Shown here: positions 54,015 through 64,000 of the stretch, in pieces
Position numbering within the stretch: the stretch's first letter is position 1
Layout of the letters: each line of letters begins with the position of its first letter
DNA from: Vicugna pacos
Taxonomy: Eukaryota > Chordata > Mammalia > Artiodactyla > Camelidae
Direction of reading: 5' to 3'
Length of the DNA stretch: 64,000 bases
NCBI RefSeq assembly: GCF_048564905.1
Contig: NC_132996.1
Location: 40,224,001 to 40,288,000, forward strand
Translations under genes and position numbers: made by a program
Notes under the pieces: generated by a model
Database searches by the model: none
What the model was told of the DNA's origin: nothing
Seen by the model: the letters and a program-made list of their open reading frames with translations, nothing else

Positions 54015-54475
54015 GGTCTTGGGTGCTAGTTGCTACTCGTGGATAGATACTCATTCTTCAGTCTGGGTTGAATCTGCACACATCAGTCCTGTTGTACGGA
54101 CTGTTGCGGCCGTGACTTTTGGGTAGTTCCAAGTTGTCCTCCTAGGGGAGCAGGATTGAAACAAATGACCATATCTCTCTCGTGATGGTTATGCTGGTGA
54201 AAATTTATAATGAGAACAGGGTTCTGGGCTGTTCTGCCCTCTGCTTATGGAAGCCCCCAGAGACCTGCAGGGGGGAAGAAGAGGCCTCCCCGTGCTGTGA
54301 CTGCAGCTGTCATCCAGTTGTGGGACAAATTGCTTACGTACATTTGCTGAACCTCAGACCTTGCAGAAGGAGGAGCTGAGAGAGTAAGTCTATGGCAAAT
54401 GACAGTAGAGTGGTTATGAAAACGGAAACCTTCATACTGTTTCCATTAAGGCTTTCTACCTAAAGAATCACATTG
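54015..54475. other. Non-coding interval
   Basis: A 65-codon plus opening at 54182-54379 has no recognisable similarity. Confidence 0.4.
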
Positions 54476-54479
54476 TCTG

Positions 54480-55060
54480 TAATAAAGAGAACTTCTTTCT
54501 GTCCATTAGTATGCTATTTATTTTTTTCCTCTTATTTCACTGGCTAGGATCTCCAAAACATTGTTGAATAAAAGTCATGAGAGTGGGTACTCTTGTCTTA
54601 TCCCCAAAATTAGAAGTAAAAGTTCATTCAGTATATCGCCACGAAAGTATAATGTTAGCTGTAGATTTTGCATAAGTGGCCTTTATCAGATTTAGATGTT
54701 ATATTCTTACTGTATTTATATGTTTAAAGTACATATAAACACACAAACTCCTTTAATCTGTTAATACGATACTTACATTGATTAATTTAAAAGTGATTAA
54801 AATTTTAAAATCATGTCTCTTACACTTACTGTCATTTTTACCATTTCTAGTGCTCTTCCTCTTTTGACATCAAAATTTCCATTCAGTGTCGTCGAACTCT
54901 TGTATGAACTCTGGCTAGTGTGTTTTGTAGTGCAAATCTATTGACAATGAACTATCTCAGCTTTCAATTGTTTGAAAAAGTCTTTATTTTACCTTCTTCC
55001 TTGAAAAATATTTTCAAAGGGTGTAGAATTTAAGGTTGGCATTAAAAAAAATTCAGTCCT
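54480..55060 (-). mobile_element. Old L1/HAL1-type fragments, antisense
   Basis: 'aaaacattgttgaataaaagtcatgagagtgggtactcttgtctta' and 'gtataatgttagctgtagattttgcataagtggcctttatcag' are ORF2 reverse-transcriptase sequence on the opposite strand. At 54900-55050 'gtagtgcaaatctattgacaatgaactatctcagc' and 'aaaagtctttattttacc' fit the ORF1-downstream region of an old L1 or HAL1. Confidence 0.8.
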
Positions 55061-55064
55061 TTAA

Positions 55065-55480
55065 GGGCTGGTGGCAGATGCCACACGGGCAGCCCAGATG
55101 GTACTTCTGCCACTTGTTCCGTTGAGATCATGCCCGCCTGCCAGCACTCAGGTGGGCCCTCTGCCCTCTCTCAGGTGGACACCGAGGGAAGGGTTGCTTG
55201 TTAAAGGCTCAGTTTCCAGGCCAATCAGCTTCCAAGTCAGTAGATCCGGGATGGGACCGTGGTCCCACCCCACCCCGGGCCGACCCTCCCCCACTTTACA
55301 AGTAGGAAGCTGAAGACATGTTGCCTTAGGCTGCCCAGCTCTCTCTAAGTCTCAGAATTAGACACGAATACATATGGAAATTTACTATATCACAAAGGGT
55401 GTAAGTTAAAGTAGTGGGTAAAACATGAACTATTCAATGAATGGGATTGGGGCAACTGATAGTCATTTAAAATAAAATAA
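55065..55480. other. Non-coding interval
   Basis: An 80-codon plus opening at 55071-55313 is unrecognised. The block is GC-richer than its flanks. Confidence 0.35.
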
Positions 55481-55489
55481 AGTTGAAAA

Positions 55490-56700
55490 CATGCTGTGTG
55501 TATGATGTTAGGATAAATCCAATTATACTAAATACTTTAAATAATGAAAATACAATAGTACCTGGATAAACCTTATGAAAATTCTTTTTAACTCAAATTG
55601 GGGAAGATTTTTCAAAGTACAGCACAAAATTCAGAAGACATTAAAGAAAGGATTAATAAAGACAAGAACAGAATGAAAATTTTTGGCATGGCATGAACCC
55701 TCATAATCAAAAGATAAGTAGCAAGTTGGGAAAATATTGGAAACTCATATCCAAGACAAAGAACTAATTCCTCCTACTTGTAAAAGTTCCTGTAAAATGA
55801 TAATTCTATATCCAATCAGCCATAAGAAAATGACTATAGGTTACAAATTCACAATTTCTAGAAAATAAAAATGACTCTTAAACATACAGAAAGATGAGAA
55901 ACCAAATGTATAATAAGAGACATGCAAATTAAAACTATACAGCGTTACATTTTACTCATTGAAATATGAAAGACCCAATAGTTTAGCAGTGTACTGTGCG
56001 GGAGATGGGGTGGGACGAGATACTCACATACATTTCTGGTGGGAGTGAAGACTGAAAGAGCCCCCAGCAATTTGCAACATATAAAAACATATATAAAGTG
56101 TCATAGTTTTTCTACCTGTAATTCCTCATCTAGGAATTTATCCTAGAGATATATTTGTGCATATGCAAGAGACACATATACAAAGTTAATAAATGTAGAA
56201 TTAATGGCAATAAAAAAGATTGGTAATAGCCAAAATGGCCATCAATACTGTGTAAATTATGTTTCATCCGTACAATGGTACTGCATACTATGCTGTATTT
56301 ATAGCTGTATAAAAAGAGCAACAAATCTGCATGGAAGGCCCTCCAAGATATATCAGGTTTAGAAAAAGACAGAGCACAGGACAATATAGACATGTGTGAG
56401 AAAGAATAACTCCATGTATTATACACATATATACATATATTACATGTATAATATATAATATATGTATTATATACACTAATCCTCATAGAAATTAATCTTT
56501 ATACTTGTTTTAGCATAAATTTCTCAGGAAAGATTAAAAAAAGTAATAACCATAATAATTGTATTTGTCTTTGCAGAGAAGGCATAGATGCCCAAGGGCC
56601 TGGAACGGAATGATCTTTTTCAATATACGCATTAAACATTTTTTAACCTATGAATGTATTGCTATTTCAAAAATAAAATTTTAAAGCAAGGAAAATAAAT
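55490..56700 (+). mobile_element. Old L1 3' part (L1ME-type), sense
   Basis: 'agagacatgcaaattaaaac', 'catttctggtgggagtgaag', 'ctaggaatttatcctagagatatatttgtgc', 'aatagccaaaatggccatcaatac' and 'catccgtacaatggtactgcatac' follow L1M ORF2 and 3' UTR. The outer limits are soft. Confidence 0.82.
56410..56475. repeat. (TA)-rich imperfect palindromic tract
   Basis: Alternating TA/CA words such as 'tacacatatatacatatatta' and 'taatatataatatatgtatta' can fold back. Simple sequence. Confidence 0.75.
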
Positions 56701-56704
56701 TTAA

Positions 56705-57430
56705 TGATATAGCCAAGAGGAGGAGCTAGAGATGTAAAAAGATGAGAGAGAGACAGAGGGTGTTGAGGAAGGAGGAGGAAGAGGAGGAGGAGGAGGAGTG
56801 AGACAGAGAAACAGATTGAGAGAGAAAAGAGATTTGCTATAAAGGAAAAGTGGAGAAATCAGGCTGTGGATGGAGGAAAATGTAAAGCTGTGTGGTCTTT
56901 AAGCCAGGAGATAGAATAACGTGTTGGTATGGTATTGGGAAACTCCAACTGAGAAGGAACATTGAAGATGCAGACGGGAGAGACAGTCATTCTCTAGAGT
57001 GTCTCCGTGTAGGAGAGGGGATGGGAACTGGCACACAGGTGGAGAGGATGGCTTAGGATAGGAGTGTGCAGAACCTGGCATGACAGGAAAGACAGAGAAA
57101 TGAGCTCAGAGGCAGGTTGGCTGGAAGATTTGGTGTGAGCACATAGAGAAATTTTCAGCAGAGCATCATCTGAGAGTGATAAAAGAGTGAGGAGGAGGTT
57201 TCAGGAGAGAGATGGTGTGAAATGTTTCCCTTGGAGAGAGGGTAATTATGGAAACCTTACATAACCACTCAGCAGAGCAAAGTGGATACCTGAGGTGTGT
57301 GGACATACATTGAAAGTGAAACTGTTGGGCATGGTTGGATGTTGTTCTCCAGCTATACTCAGCTGCCTGGCAACAGGCATGGAGTTAGTGGTAGATTCAA
57401 CCAGGGCAAAAGACTTGATGGGCACTTCAC
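56705..57430. other. Purine-rich non-coding interval
   Basis: A (GGA)n run lies at about 56762-56800, followed by GAGA-rich sequence to about 57240. L2-antisense-like words occur, but no gene. Confidence 0.45.
56762..56800 (+). repeat. (GGA)n microsatellite
   Basis: 'gaggaaggaggaggaagagg' followed by several pure AGG units. Confidence 0.85.
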
Positions 57431-57434
57431 TGAA

Positions 57435-58425
57435 GATACTTACATGGATGGCAAATAAACACATGAAAAGATGTTTTCCATTCCTCACCATCAGGGAAAC
57501 ACAAATTAAAACCACAATACCACTACGCACTTCTTAGACTGGATAAAATAAAAATACTGATAGTTTCAAATATTGATAAGGATTTGAGAAACCGATCTTC
57601 CAAATGTTGTTCGTGGAAATGTAAAATGGCACAGCCGCGCTGGAAAACCCTTTTGCATTTACTTAAAAAGTTGAACATACACTTACCATACAACCCAGCA
57701 ATCTATTCCTGGCATTTATACTAGAGAATAGAAAACATGTTCACATAAAACCTGTATACAAATGTTCATGGAAGGTTTATTTATAATAACCAAAATGAAA
57801 ATAAACTAGGTATCCTTCCACTTCTGAATACTGAAACCAAATGTAGTACATCCGTACCATGGAATACTGCTCAGCAATTATAAAAAATCAACAACAAACT
57901 GTTGATACATATGACAACTTGGGTGGATCTTGAGGACATTTTACTCAATGAAAAAATCCAAAATCAAAAGATTGGATGCTGTACGATTCCATTTATATAA
58001 TATTTTTGAAAAGACAAAGTTATCAAGATTAGAGAACAGATCAGTAGTTGTTAGAGATTGGGAAGGGGGACGGAGTGGGTGTGGCTATAAATGAGTAACT
58101 GAAGGGAATTCTTTTGTGGTGAAGAAACAGCTTCATATCTTGAATGTGGTTGTAGTTATATAATATACAGTATGTGATAAAAAAGCCCTAGAATTATATA
58201 TAAGGCATAAAAAATGAGTGCATGTGAAATCTAATTTGATCTAAGTGTAGGTAATTTTATCATACCAAGGTCAATTTCTTGGTTTTGGTAATGTACTCCA
58301 TTTATGTAGAACGCCACCATTGGCAGAGGCTCAGGGATGGGTACACAGGACTCTATACTCTTTTTTTGCAATTCCTTATTTGTCTGTAATTAATTCAGAA
58401 TGAAAGTTTAAAAAAAACTGAAAGG
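57435..58425 (+). mobile_element. Old L1 3' part (L1MC/D-type), sense
   Basis: 'tacatggatggcaaataaac', 'cattcctcaccatcagggaaac', 'ctggcatttatactagagaatag', 'ccatggaatactgctcagcaat' and 'tgatacatatgacaacttggg', then 'aatgaaagtttaaaaaaaac', follow ORF2 end and 3' UTR over about 1 kb. Confidence 0.9.
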
Positions 58426-58694
58426 TTAGTCTGTTGGACTGACTATCTACATGGATTTTGAAGACACAGAATCAGGATGGGGTTATGCTGGAGAGAAGTC
58501 TATAAACCAGGCATACGGCCCGAAGATAATGTAGTAAGAATACGTATACCAACAACTACAATTTCACATATATTAAAGTTTGGCCATGTTTGTTTCCAAT
58601 ATCTCCTTAAAAATTATAAATAAAATGTTATAGACACAGCTAAAGTTCCAAACCTACATCTCTTCTCTCGTCGATCTCTTCAGAACTTCTGAAG

Positions 58695-58945
58695 ATGAGA
58701 TGCATTATTTGGCGGGGAGGGGGAGCGGGCAAGGAATAGAGACTTTATTAGGAAAACCGGCTGACCAAGAAGATGGCAGACTAATCAATGTCCATCTTCC
58801 CCAAGTCAGAATTCAGGCTTCTTTTATACTAAAAAGGGGAGGGGATGTGGTTGGTTGTTGCAAAATTCTTGGTGTTGGAATCCTTTGTTCTTGCAGCCGT
58901 CCACATGGGTCATTCTCTCAGATGTGTAACAGGATATTAAAACAG
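58695..58945 (-). mobile_element. Probable ERV LTR fragment, antisense
   Basis: 'aatagagactttattaggaaaaccggctgacc', 'gaagatggcag', 'cttccccaagtcagaattcaggcttcttttatac' and 'ggttggttgttgcaaaattcttgg' resemble the R/U5 side of an artiodactyl ERV LTR in reverse complement (an AATAAAG-type signal on the minus strand). Family and class are uncertain. Confidence 0.5.
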
Positions 58946-58949
58946 AAGT

Positions 58950-59555
58950 TTTGATCTAAATATCCAGATACTAGAGACACTGTATTTCCAAAGAGGTACA
59001 AGATGAGATACAGAATTTAAATATGAGATTTCTGATAATTGGTTACCATCCCTTACACCATCATCCATATCAAAGTTGTTAAAAATTTTAGAGTTGAATT
59101 TTTATATGAGGAATAAAACATCAAATTTAATTGAAAGATGAACCATCTCCCCTGCTCCAAGTTTGGCCTTTGCAGACAAAAAGACTGTAGCAGAGAAGGG
59201 GGTGCATTCTGTTGCTTCTCTCTTTCCCTCCCCTCTTTCTCCTTGTTCCTCCTTCCTGTTGTTCCTAGCTGTAGTTTCCAACCCTGGAATATATTCCGGA
59301 GAGGAGGGTCAGGAGAGAAGGACTTGCCTTTTTGTCTAGTCCTGCTGGGGTAACCTCACTGGCTGTCTCTGGACTTGACAATATTGTAGAGTTGACTCCA
59401 GCTAATTTTGCTCATGCCAACTTCTATCACTTCAAGGCTCATTGCTCACAGTACTCCAGTCCTGTGACCCTTCTTAAGAGGGATCTAACAACCACAACCA
59501 AATTCTTGGAATGTCACAGGGAATGCAACTTAGTTGTGTACTGATCACCATCCTC
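58950..59555. other. Non-coding interval
   Basis: A TTCC/CTC-rich stretch lies at 59215-59270. No gene was seen. Confidence 0.4.
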
Positions 59556-59559
59556 TAAA

Positions 59560-59975
59560 CATCTTCTGTACTTTTACTAGCAATGCCACTGTTACGCTTT
59601 TTCTCCCATTTCCATCTGTTCAGATCTATATATCTTTCCTTGCCTACCTCAGAAGTTTGGTGTGCCTGGCAAAAGTGACACAGGTTACTTGTGTGGCGAA
59701 TTGTAGAGTCATCAGTTCAAACTCCAAGTATTTCAAGAAGCCTTCTCTGATTTATGTGCCACCATAAACATACTTTTTAATAAGATCTTCCCCCTCTGTG
59801 CTCCCTATCTCTGTGTTTGTATCCTGGAAGAACTCAGAGCCAATTAAAACAATATGTTAGGTGTGTGTAAGATCACTTCTTCCACACTCTACTAGAAGCT
59901 CCTGGAGAACAAGAACCAAATCACATCTATTTCTACAGCCAGCATTGGTGCACTGGCAATATTGGTGCCCAATAC
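59560..59975 (+). repeat. L2 LINE, sense, diverged
   Basis: 'ttcaagaagccttctctgattt', 'ctctactagaagctcctggagaacaagaacc' and 'tatttctacagccagcattgg', then 'gcccaatacata', fit the L2 3' region. Confidence 0.68.
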
Positions 59976-59979
59976 ATAT

Positions 59980-60695
59980 CGTACCATCGTATGGAAAGAG
60001 CATTATGCAATTTCTCTGAATTCCAGGTAGCTGTCAAATTTAGCTTCACATGAGTAGAGTGTATGCTCATGGTTATAGTCAGAGTGTAGACATGAACTTC
60101 TGAGGCTGCCTGACTTCTAGTGGAAGTTACCTTCTGTCCTTGTCCATCATGAAATCAAACTCTACCACCTTATTCTGAAGACAGATAACCAACCGCAAAT
60201 GGCAAAAAGTCATACTGGGGCAATCCCATAACTTCACTATCCAAGTTGTTCATGGAGTCGGTATGAGAATCCAGGTTCTCTGACTTCAGGTCCAGTGCTC
60301 TGCCCAATCTAGCACTTGAAGGTTCTATATTCCTGAATATCCAGGATATCTGGATGCTGGGGTGGGTTTGGCTGGAAACAAAGACTTCCTCTGCTGGAAC
60401 ATAGGGTAGTGGGAATAAGTAGAGATGCAATGCCTGTGGCCTAAGAACCTGCAGACTCTCCTTAAAAATGTTTTCATGAATTGTGCATTGGTGTGATGTC
60501 AGAGTGTGGGCTGGGGGCTGTGAGAAGATTCAGTATAGTGAGCCTAGCGAGTCTACCAATTGTAAAACTTTGGCTGAGGATGTTGTCCAGCATGGTAGCC
60601 ACCTGGATTCATACTGCTGTGCTTTGCCTGGGTGGTTGGGTGTGACGTTTTCCTTCGGGATGGAAGCAAGACAACTTAGAATTTTAAAATGATCC
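59980..60695. other. Non-coding interval
   Basis: Short openings on both strands at 60170-60430 and 60483-60847 are unrecognised. Confidence 0.4.
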
Positions 60696-60699
60696 CTCC

Positions 60700-60890
60700 T
60701 CTGAATGCCCTTGACCCCCAAATGTAACTCTGTGACAGCAAGGAGCGCAATGTGTAGCTGTCTGTCCCACACTAGGCTCCTTCCTTCCACAGACTGTGAG
60801 CTCCTTGGAGATGAGTATGTTATCTTTGAGTCTCCAGTGCCTGGCATGGGAGCTGGAACACAGAAGATGTTCAGTTGTTATTTATAGAGG
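60700..60890 (+). repeat. L2 LINE 3' end
   Basis: 'ccacagactgtgagctccttggag', 'tgagtctccagtgcctggcatggg' and 'gaagatgttcagttgttattta' fit L2. Confidence 0.7.
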
Positions 60891-60894
60891 GAAC

Positions 60895-61785
60895 AGAAGA
60901 ATGACTGAGAGACTGTTCTATGAGAAGCCTACTTAATGATATCTTCAAGACTAGAAATAGACAGGTTAATTGCGACAGTCTATTAAATGGCAATTATAAA
61001 AAAGGGTACATTTGTAATATAAATATTTTATTTTAACTCAGAATTTCCTCACCAAAATAAAGGAGAGAGAACTTTTCTTTGATTATGGAGTAGAAAATAT
61101 AGCTCTACTCTTTCTTGCAGAAAGCACATCCATTCAGCACTGTCTATGGTTTGTAGTTTGGATTTATCAGAGGAGAGATCTTAATAGCATGTGTATAGCA
61201 TTCTGCTTGATGATGTTTTTCAGTATTACTGCATTTTTTTCAATCTTGTATAGTCAGGCTCATACCTAATTAAATTAAAATAATATTGAGACTAGCTTTT
61301 ATTGCCCTTTTAAGCATTCACATTAATTTTCATTGAAACCACAATTCTCTTTCCATCTTCATTGATTTACATTATATTTTGATAAATTAGGTAATTACAT
61401 AAACAAGTCCAACTGGCACAAGCAGGACTGGAAACAAGCGCAATTGGTTCTTGCGAAGCAGATGACTCAGTGCTGTAATGTCCAGATGTACTAGATAATT
61501 AGTAAATGGTCCTGAGGGCTCAGCGGTTACTGGACATCAATCAATACAGATAGGTCTACTAACCAGAGATTTGTTTGAAAGGCGTTTACTCTATATAGAA
61601 ATAGCATAGTGCTTTATCAAGTAGGTTTAAATAATGTGTGTTGAATTCATGCATAAATAAACAGTTGTGAGTGACACCTCCCAAAAGGTGCCATGAGGGA
61701 CTTTCACATCTTTTCTCTTTTCTTGAAGAAAGCTCCTGAATATCATACATGATCCACCCCCAAGGCAGAGCTAGGAGGATAGCTT
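60895..61785. other. AT-rich non-coding interval
   Basis: No exon or repeat was assigned. The composition changes to AT-rich from about 61000. Confidence 0.45.
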
Positions 61786-61789
61786 TTGC

Positions 61790-62110
61790 GTAGTTTGATG
61801 CTGTTTTCAGGCGTATAGATAGACATTACGAATTGCTCTATCTTCTTGGATAATTCGCCCCTTTATAATTATGTAATGCCCTTCTTTTTCCCTGAAACTT
61901 TCCTTGCTTTGAAGTCTGCTTGGTCTGAAATTAATATAGCTACTCCTGCTTTTTAAAATTGGTGTCAACATGGTATATTTTTCTCCATTCATTTACTTTT
62001 AATCTGCATGTGTCTATATATTTAAAGTAGATTATTGCCATAATCAATTGATTATGCCAATCTCTGTCTTTTGATGGGAGAGGTTAATTCTTTAAATGTA
62101 ATGCAGTTAC
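61790..62110 (-). mobile_element. Old L1 ORF2 fragment, antisense
   Basis: 'tataattatgtaatgcccttctttttcc', 'tgaagtctgcttggtctgaaattaatatagctactcctgc' and 'ccattcatttacttttaatctgc' are the reverse complement of an L1M ORF2 segment. Confidence 0.85.
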
Positions 62111-62114
62111 TTAT

Positions 62115-62625
62115 AGGGAAGAACTTCTGTCATTTTGCCTCTCTTGCCAGCCTGGAATGCTGATGTGACAAGAAGGATTGAGGCCACTGAGGACTATTGA
62201 GATGAGAGAACCTCTCTAGGGATGGAGGAGCAACAAACTGGAAGGAGCCCTCATGTCTAAAACTGTCAAGCCACCATTTATTAGACCATTCTAGGGCAGA
62301 AGTTTACTTAAACAAAAAAAAAAACCTATCAGAACATGTTTCCTCTTTTCTTAATACAATCGTTTTCCAAGGTATGTTTGTTGGTAGTGAGATTGTTCCA
62401 TTAAAATTACACTAAAGAAAGAAGATGCAAAGAGACAAAAACAAAACAGAACCCTGAGGAGGTTCAGTTGAAGATTGCACACTGAGACAGAGAAAGTCCC
62501 AGGGAATGCAGCTTGTGTGGTGGGTGTAAGAGGGTGATGGATATTCCCCACTGGCCCTCAAGGTCTTCTTTTCGTCCTTGTCTACCCTGATTTTCACTCC
62601 TGAGTTAGGATACATCGCTGTACCT
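62115..62625. other. Non-coding interval
   Basis: No feature was assigned. It may be part of the same fossil as the next entry. Confidence 0.35.
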
Positions 62626-62629
62626 GATC

Positions 62630-63150
62630 AGTGGGCTCCTTTTTTTACGGATCCTTGTTGACTTCAGTCAAAGGACAACACTGACAAGAAATTGGAGAGC
62701 CTGTGAGCAATAAGGGGTTTTTAATCTACCTCCTGGCTCTCTCCCTGCTAGGCTGTGGGTTGGCAATGGCAGTGTTACTCTACTTAAGGACATCGTCCCT
62801 GTTTGGTGGCCCACTAGAGCCACAGCTACACCTATGGTTACAACTTCAGCCTCTCTGAGTTCTGGTAACTGATCCTTCCCTTTGTCCCTCAGCCTAGGGT
62901 TAGCAAAAGCTTCTTCCAATTGGTTGCCTTTGGAGGTTTCACCATTCCTTTCAAACTTTCCCTTAACCTGCACATCTTCATAAATTGTTCTTTAGTTAAA
63001 GTCTCTTCAATCATTCCATCTCTTTGGGCCATTTCTTTTATGCTAGGACACTGCCAGACACACAAAGGGGAAAACTTTAGAAAAACAAGGAAATCAGTGA
63101 AATCTGGTAACAGCAGTTTAGCTTTGAGAAGCATACATGTTTCCTATCCT
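62630..63150 (-). mobile_element. Possible ERV internal remnant (gag/protease side), antisense
   Basis: Minus-strand frames at 62668-62973 and 62889-63134 have the charged, low-hydrophobic composition of a late gag region, and neighbouring sequence loosely resembles the gag-protease boundary of class I ERVs. The case is weak. If correct it is a broken, old copy with no complete gene. Confidence 0.3.
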
Positions 63151-63154
63151 ACTC

Positions 63155-64000
63155 TCTAAATTAAGGGAAGCAGCAAATTCCTCACTATGACAGCAAATTT
63201 AAATGGTTGGGATGGAGGAGAGAACAGGGAGAGGACCCAATAAGGGAATACAGTGTTGTTTTCCCAATTTAGAGCTCCCACAGTTGAGGCTGCCAGCACC
63301 CAAAGTTGCCAGGAGGGGACTTTTGTCTTTTTTCCTGTCTTTTTCTGCTGGAGCCCCTATGGTTCCCTGAATACTCCTCCCCTAGGTGGAGTTATGTGAA
63401 TGTGCACTAACAGGAAAAACCCAACAGGGGCTTTGGAAATAAATACTTGATAAGTGTACGTTTCCTCCATTCTTCTTGCTGGAGGTGACAGGCTGACCTG
63501 TGCTGAAGGGAAGAGCTTCCTGGGATTGACAGTCACTAGAGGACACATGTCTGCCTTGGAGAGGTACCAGCAGGAGCAGGGGTGAAGTCTGGTGCCTGAG
63601 CGAGGCTTATCAAGATACTGCACAGTCCCTGTGATTTCCTGTACAGGGACCTGCTGGTAAATGAGAGCGTGGAGTTCTCTGAGTCATGACTCCTCACGAG
63701 ATGTTTCTCAACATTTGGTCCAACTCTTTTCCTATCTCTCAATCTCTGTCCCTCCCCACCCCATTGGGTGCTGGTCCCTGCAAGGGATTGTTTTTGTAGC
63801 GTCTTTTGCTGCCAACTGCGTCCTTGGGCAGCAATGCTAAGAATAAAGCACACCCTCCTTACCTGTCATTCGAGGTTCTCCATGGCCCATCCCACCCAAT
63901 TCTTGATTATAGTAGTAATGTGTGCAGATTTACAATTTGACATAGAAGTGTTTCAAATAAATGGTGAAAGTCTTCCTGAATCCTATTCTCCAGAAGCAAC
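63155..64000. other. Non-coding interval, possibly LTR-related
   Basis: 'gcagcaatgctaagaataaagcacaccctcc' at 63828-63860 contains an AATAAA signal and could be an LTR end, but I cannot name a family. The minus openings at 63357-63853 are unrecognised. Confidence 0.35.

Noticed and set aside
1-64000. CRISPR arrays, operons or other prokaryotic systems
   Set aside because: The window is mammalian nuclear DNA. No spaced direct-repeat arrays or compact gene clusters are present.

Overview
This is mammalian nuclear DNA, almost certainly from a camelid (camel or alpaca lineage). Three copies of the tRNA-derived camelid SINE (near 0.8, 3.1 and 24.1 kb) carry a box-A-like 'tagctcagtggtagagtgc' and box-B-like 'gggttcaatcccc' core. 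Several young-looking L1 3' ends have the artiodactyl/camelid form. The remainder is a typical placental background of MIR, L2, L3/CR1, old L1, MaLR and ERVL fossils. Most open frames here are chance or repeat-derived.

One host gene can be supported. On the minus strand at 9971-10047 lies a 77-bp exon with a good acceptor and a consensus GTGAGT donor. It reads SERENHTADDSEGGALD followed by MCCSERLPG, which I recognise from memory as the N-terminus of PTPN5 (STEP, striatal-enriched protein tyrosine phosphatase). A strong CpG island at about 31.1-32.7 kb contains a minus-strand splice donor at 31610 and is the best candidate for the PTPN5 promoter and non-coding exon 1. On that reading 10048-31610 is intron 1, 1-9970 is the start of intron 2, and 32.7-64 kb is upstream intergenic DNA. 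The catalytic exons lie beyond the left edge.

Layout. 1-9.97 kb: intron with L2/MIR/L3, two SINEs, an MLT1-like LTR and an ERVL-type LTR. 10-31.6 kb: intron dense in L2 and MIR, three old L1 3' ends, one SINE, a CTCF-like site at 17.98 kb and an AT-rich repeat-poor stretch at 27.0-27.5 kb with a perfect MEF2 match. 31.1-32.7 kb: CpG island with a (TG)15 run. 32.8-36.9 kb: an L2 copy split by a complete 3.2-kb HAL1-like element flanked by a 12-bp target-site duplication. 37-48 kb: a 5'-truncated L1 with ORF2 remnants, then L2/MIR, then a second CTCF-like site at 46.80 kb facing the first. 49.1-53 kb: an ancient ERVL fossil, antisense, with an old L1 inside it. 53-64 kb: L1 fragments on both strands, an MLT1 LTR, an LTR-like piece and a possible ERV remnant.

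No tRNA, rRNA, CRISPR or bacterial-type system is present. The most noteworthy items are the PTPN5 N-terminal exon and its uncertain initiation codon, the full-length HAL1/L1 composite, and the convergent CTCF-like pair around the promoter. Repeat families are assigned from remembered consensus sequences, so boundaries are approximate (typically within 10-40 bases) unless a duplication is cited.
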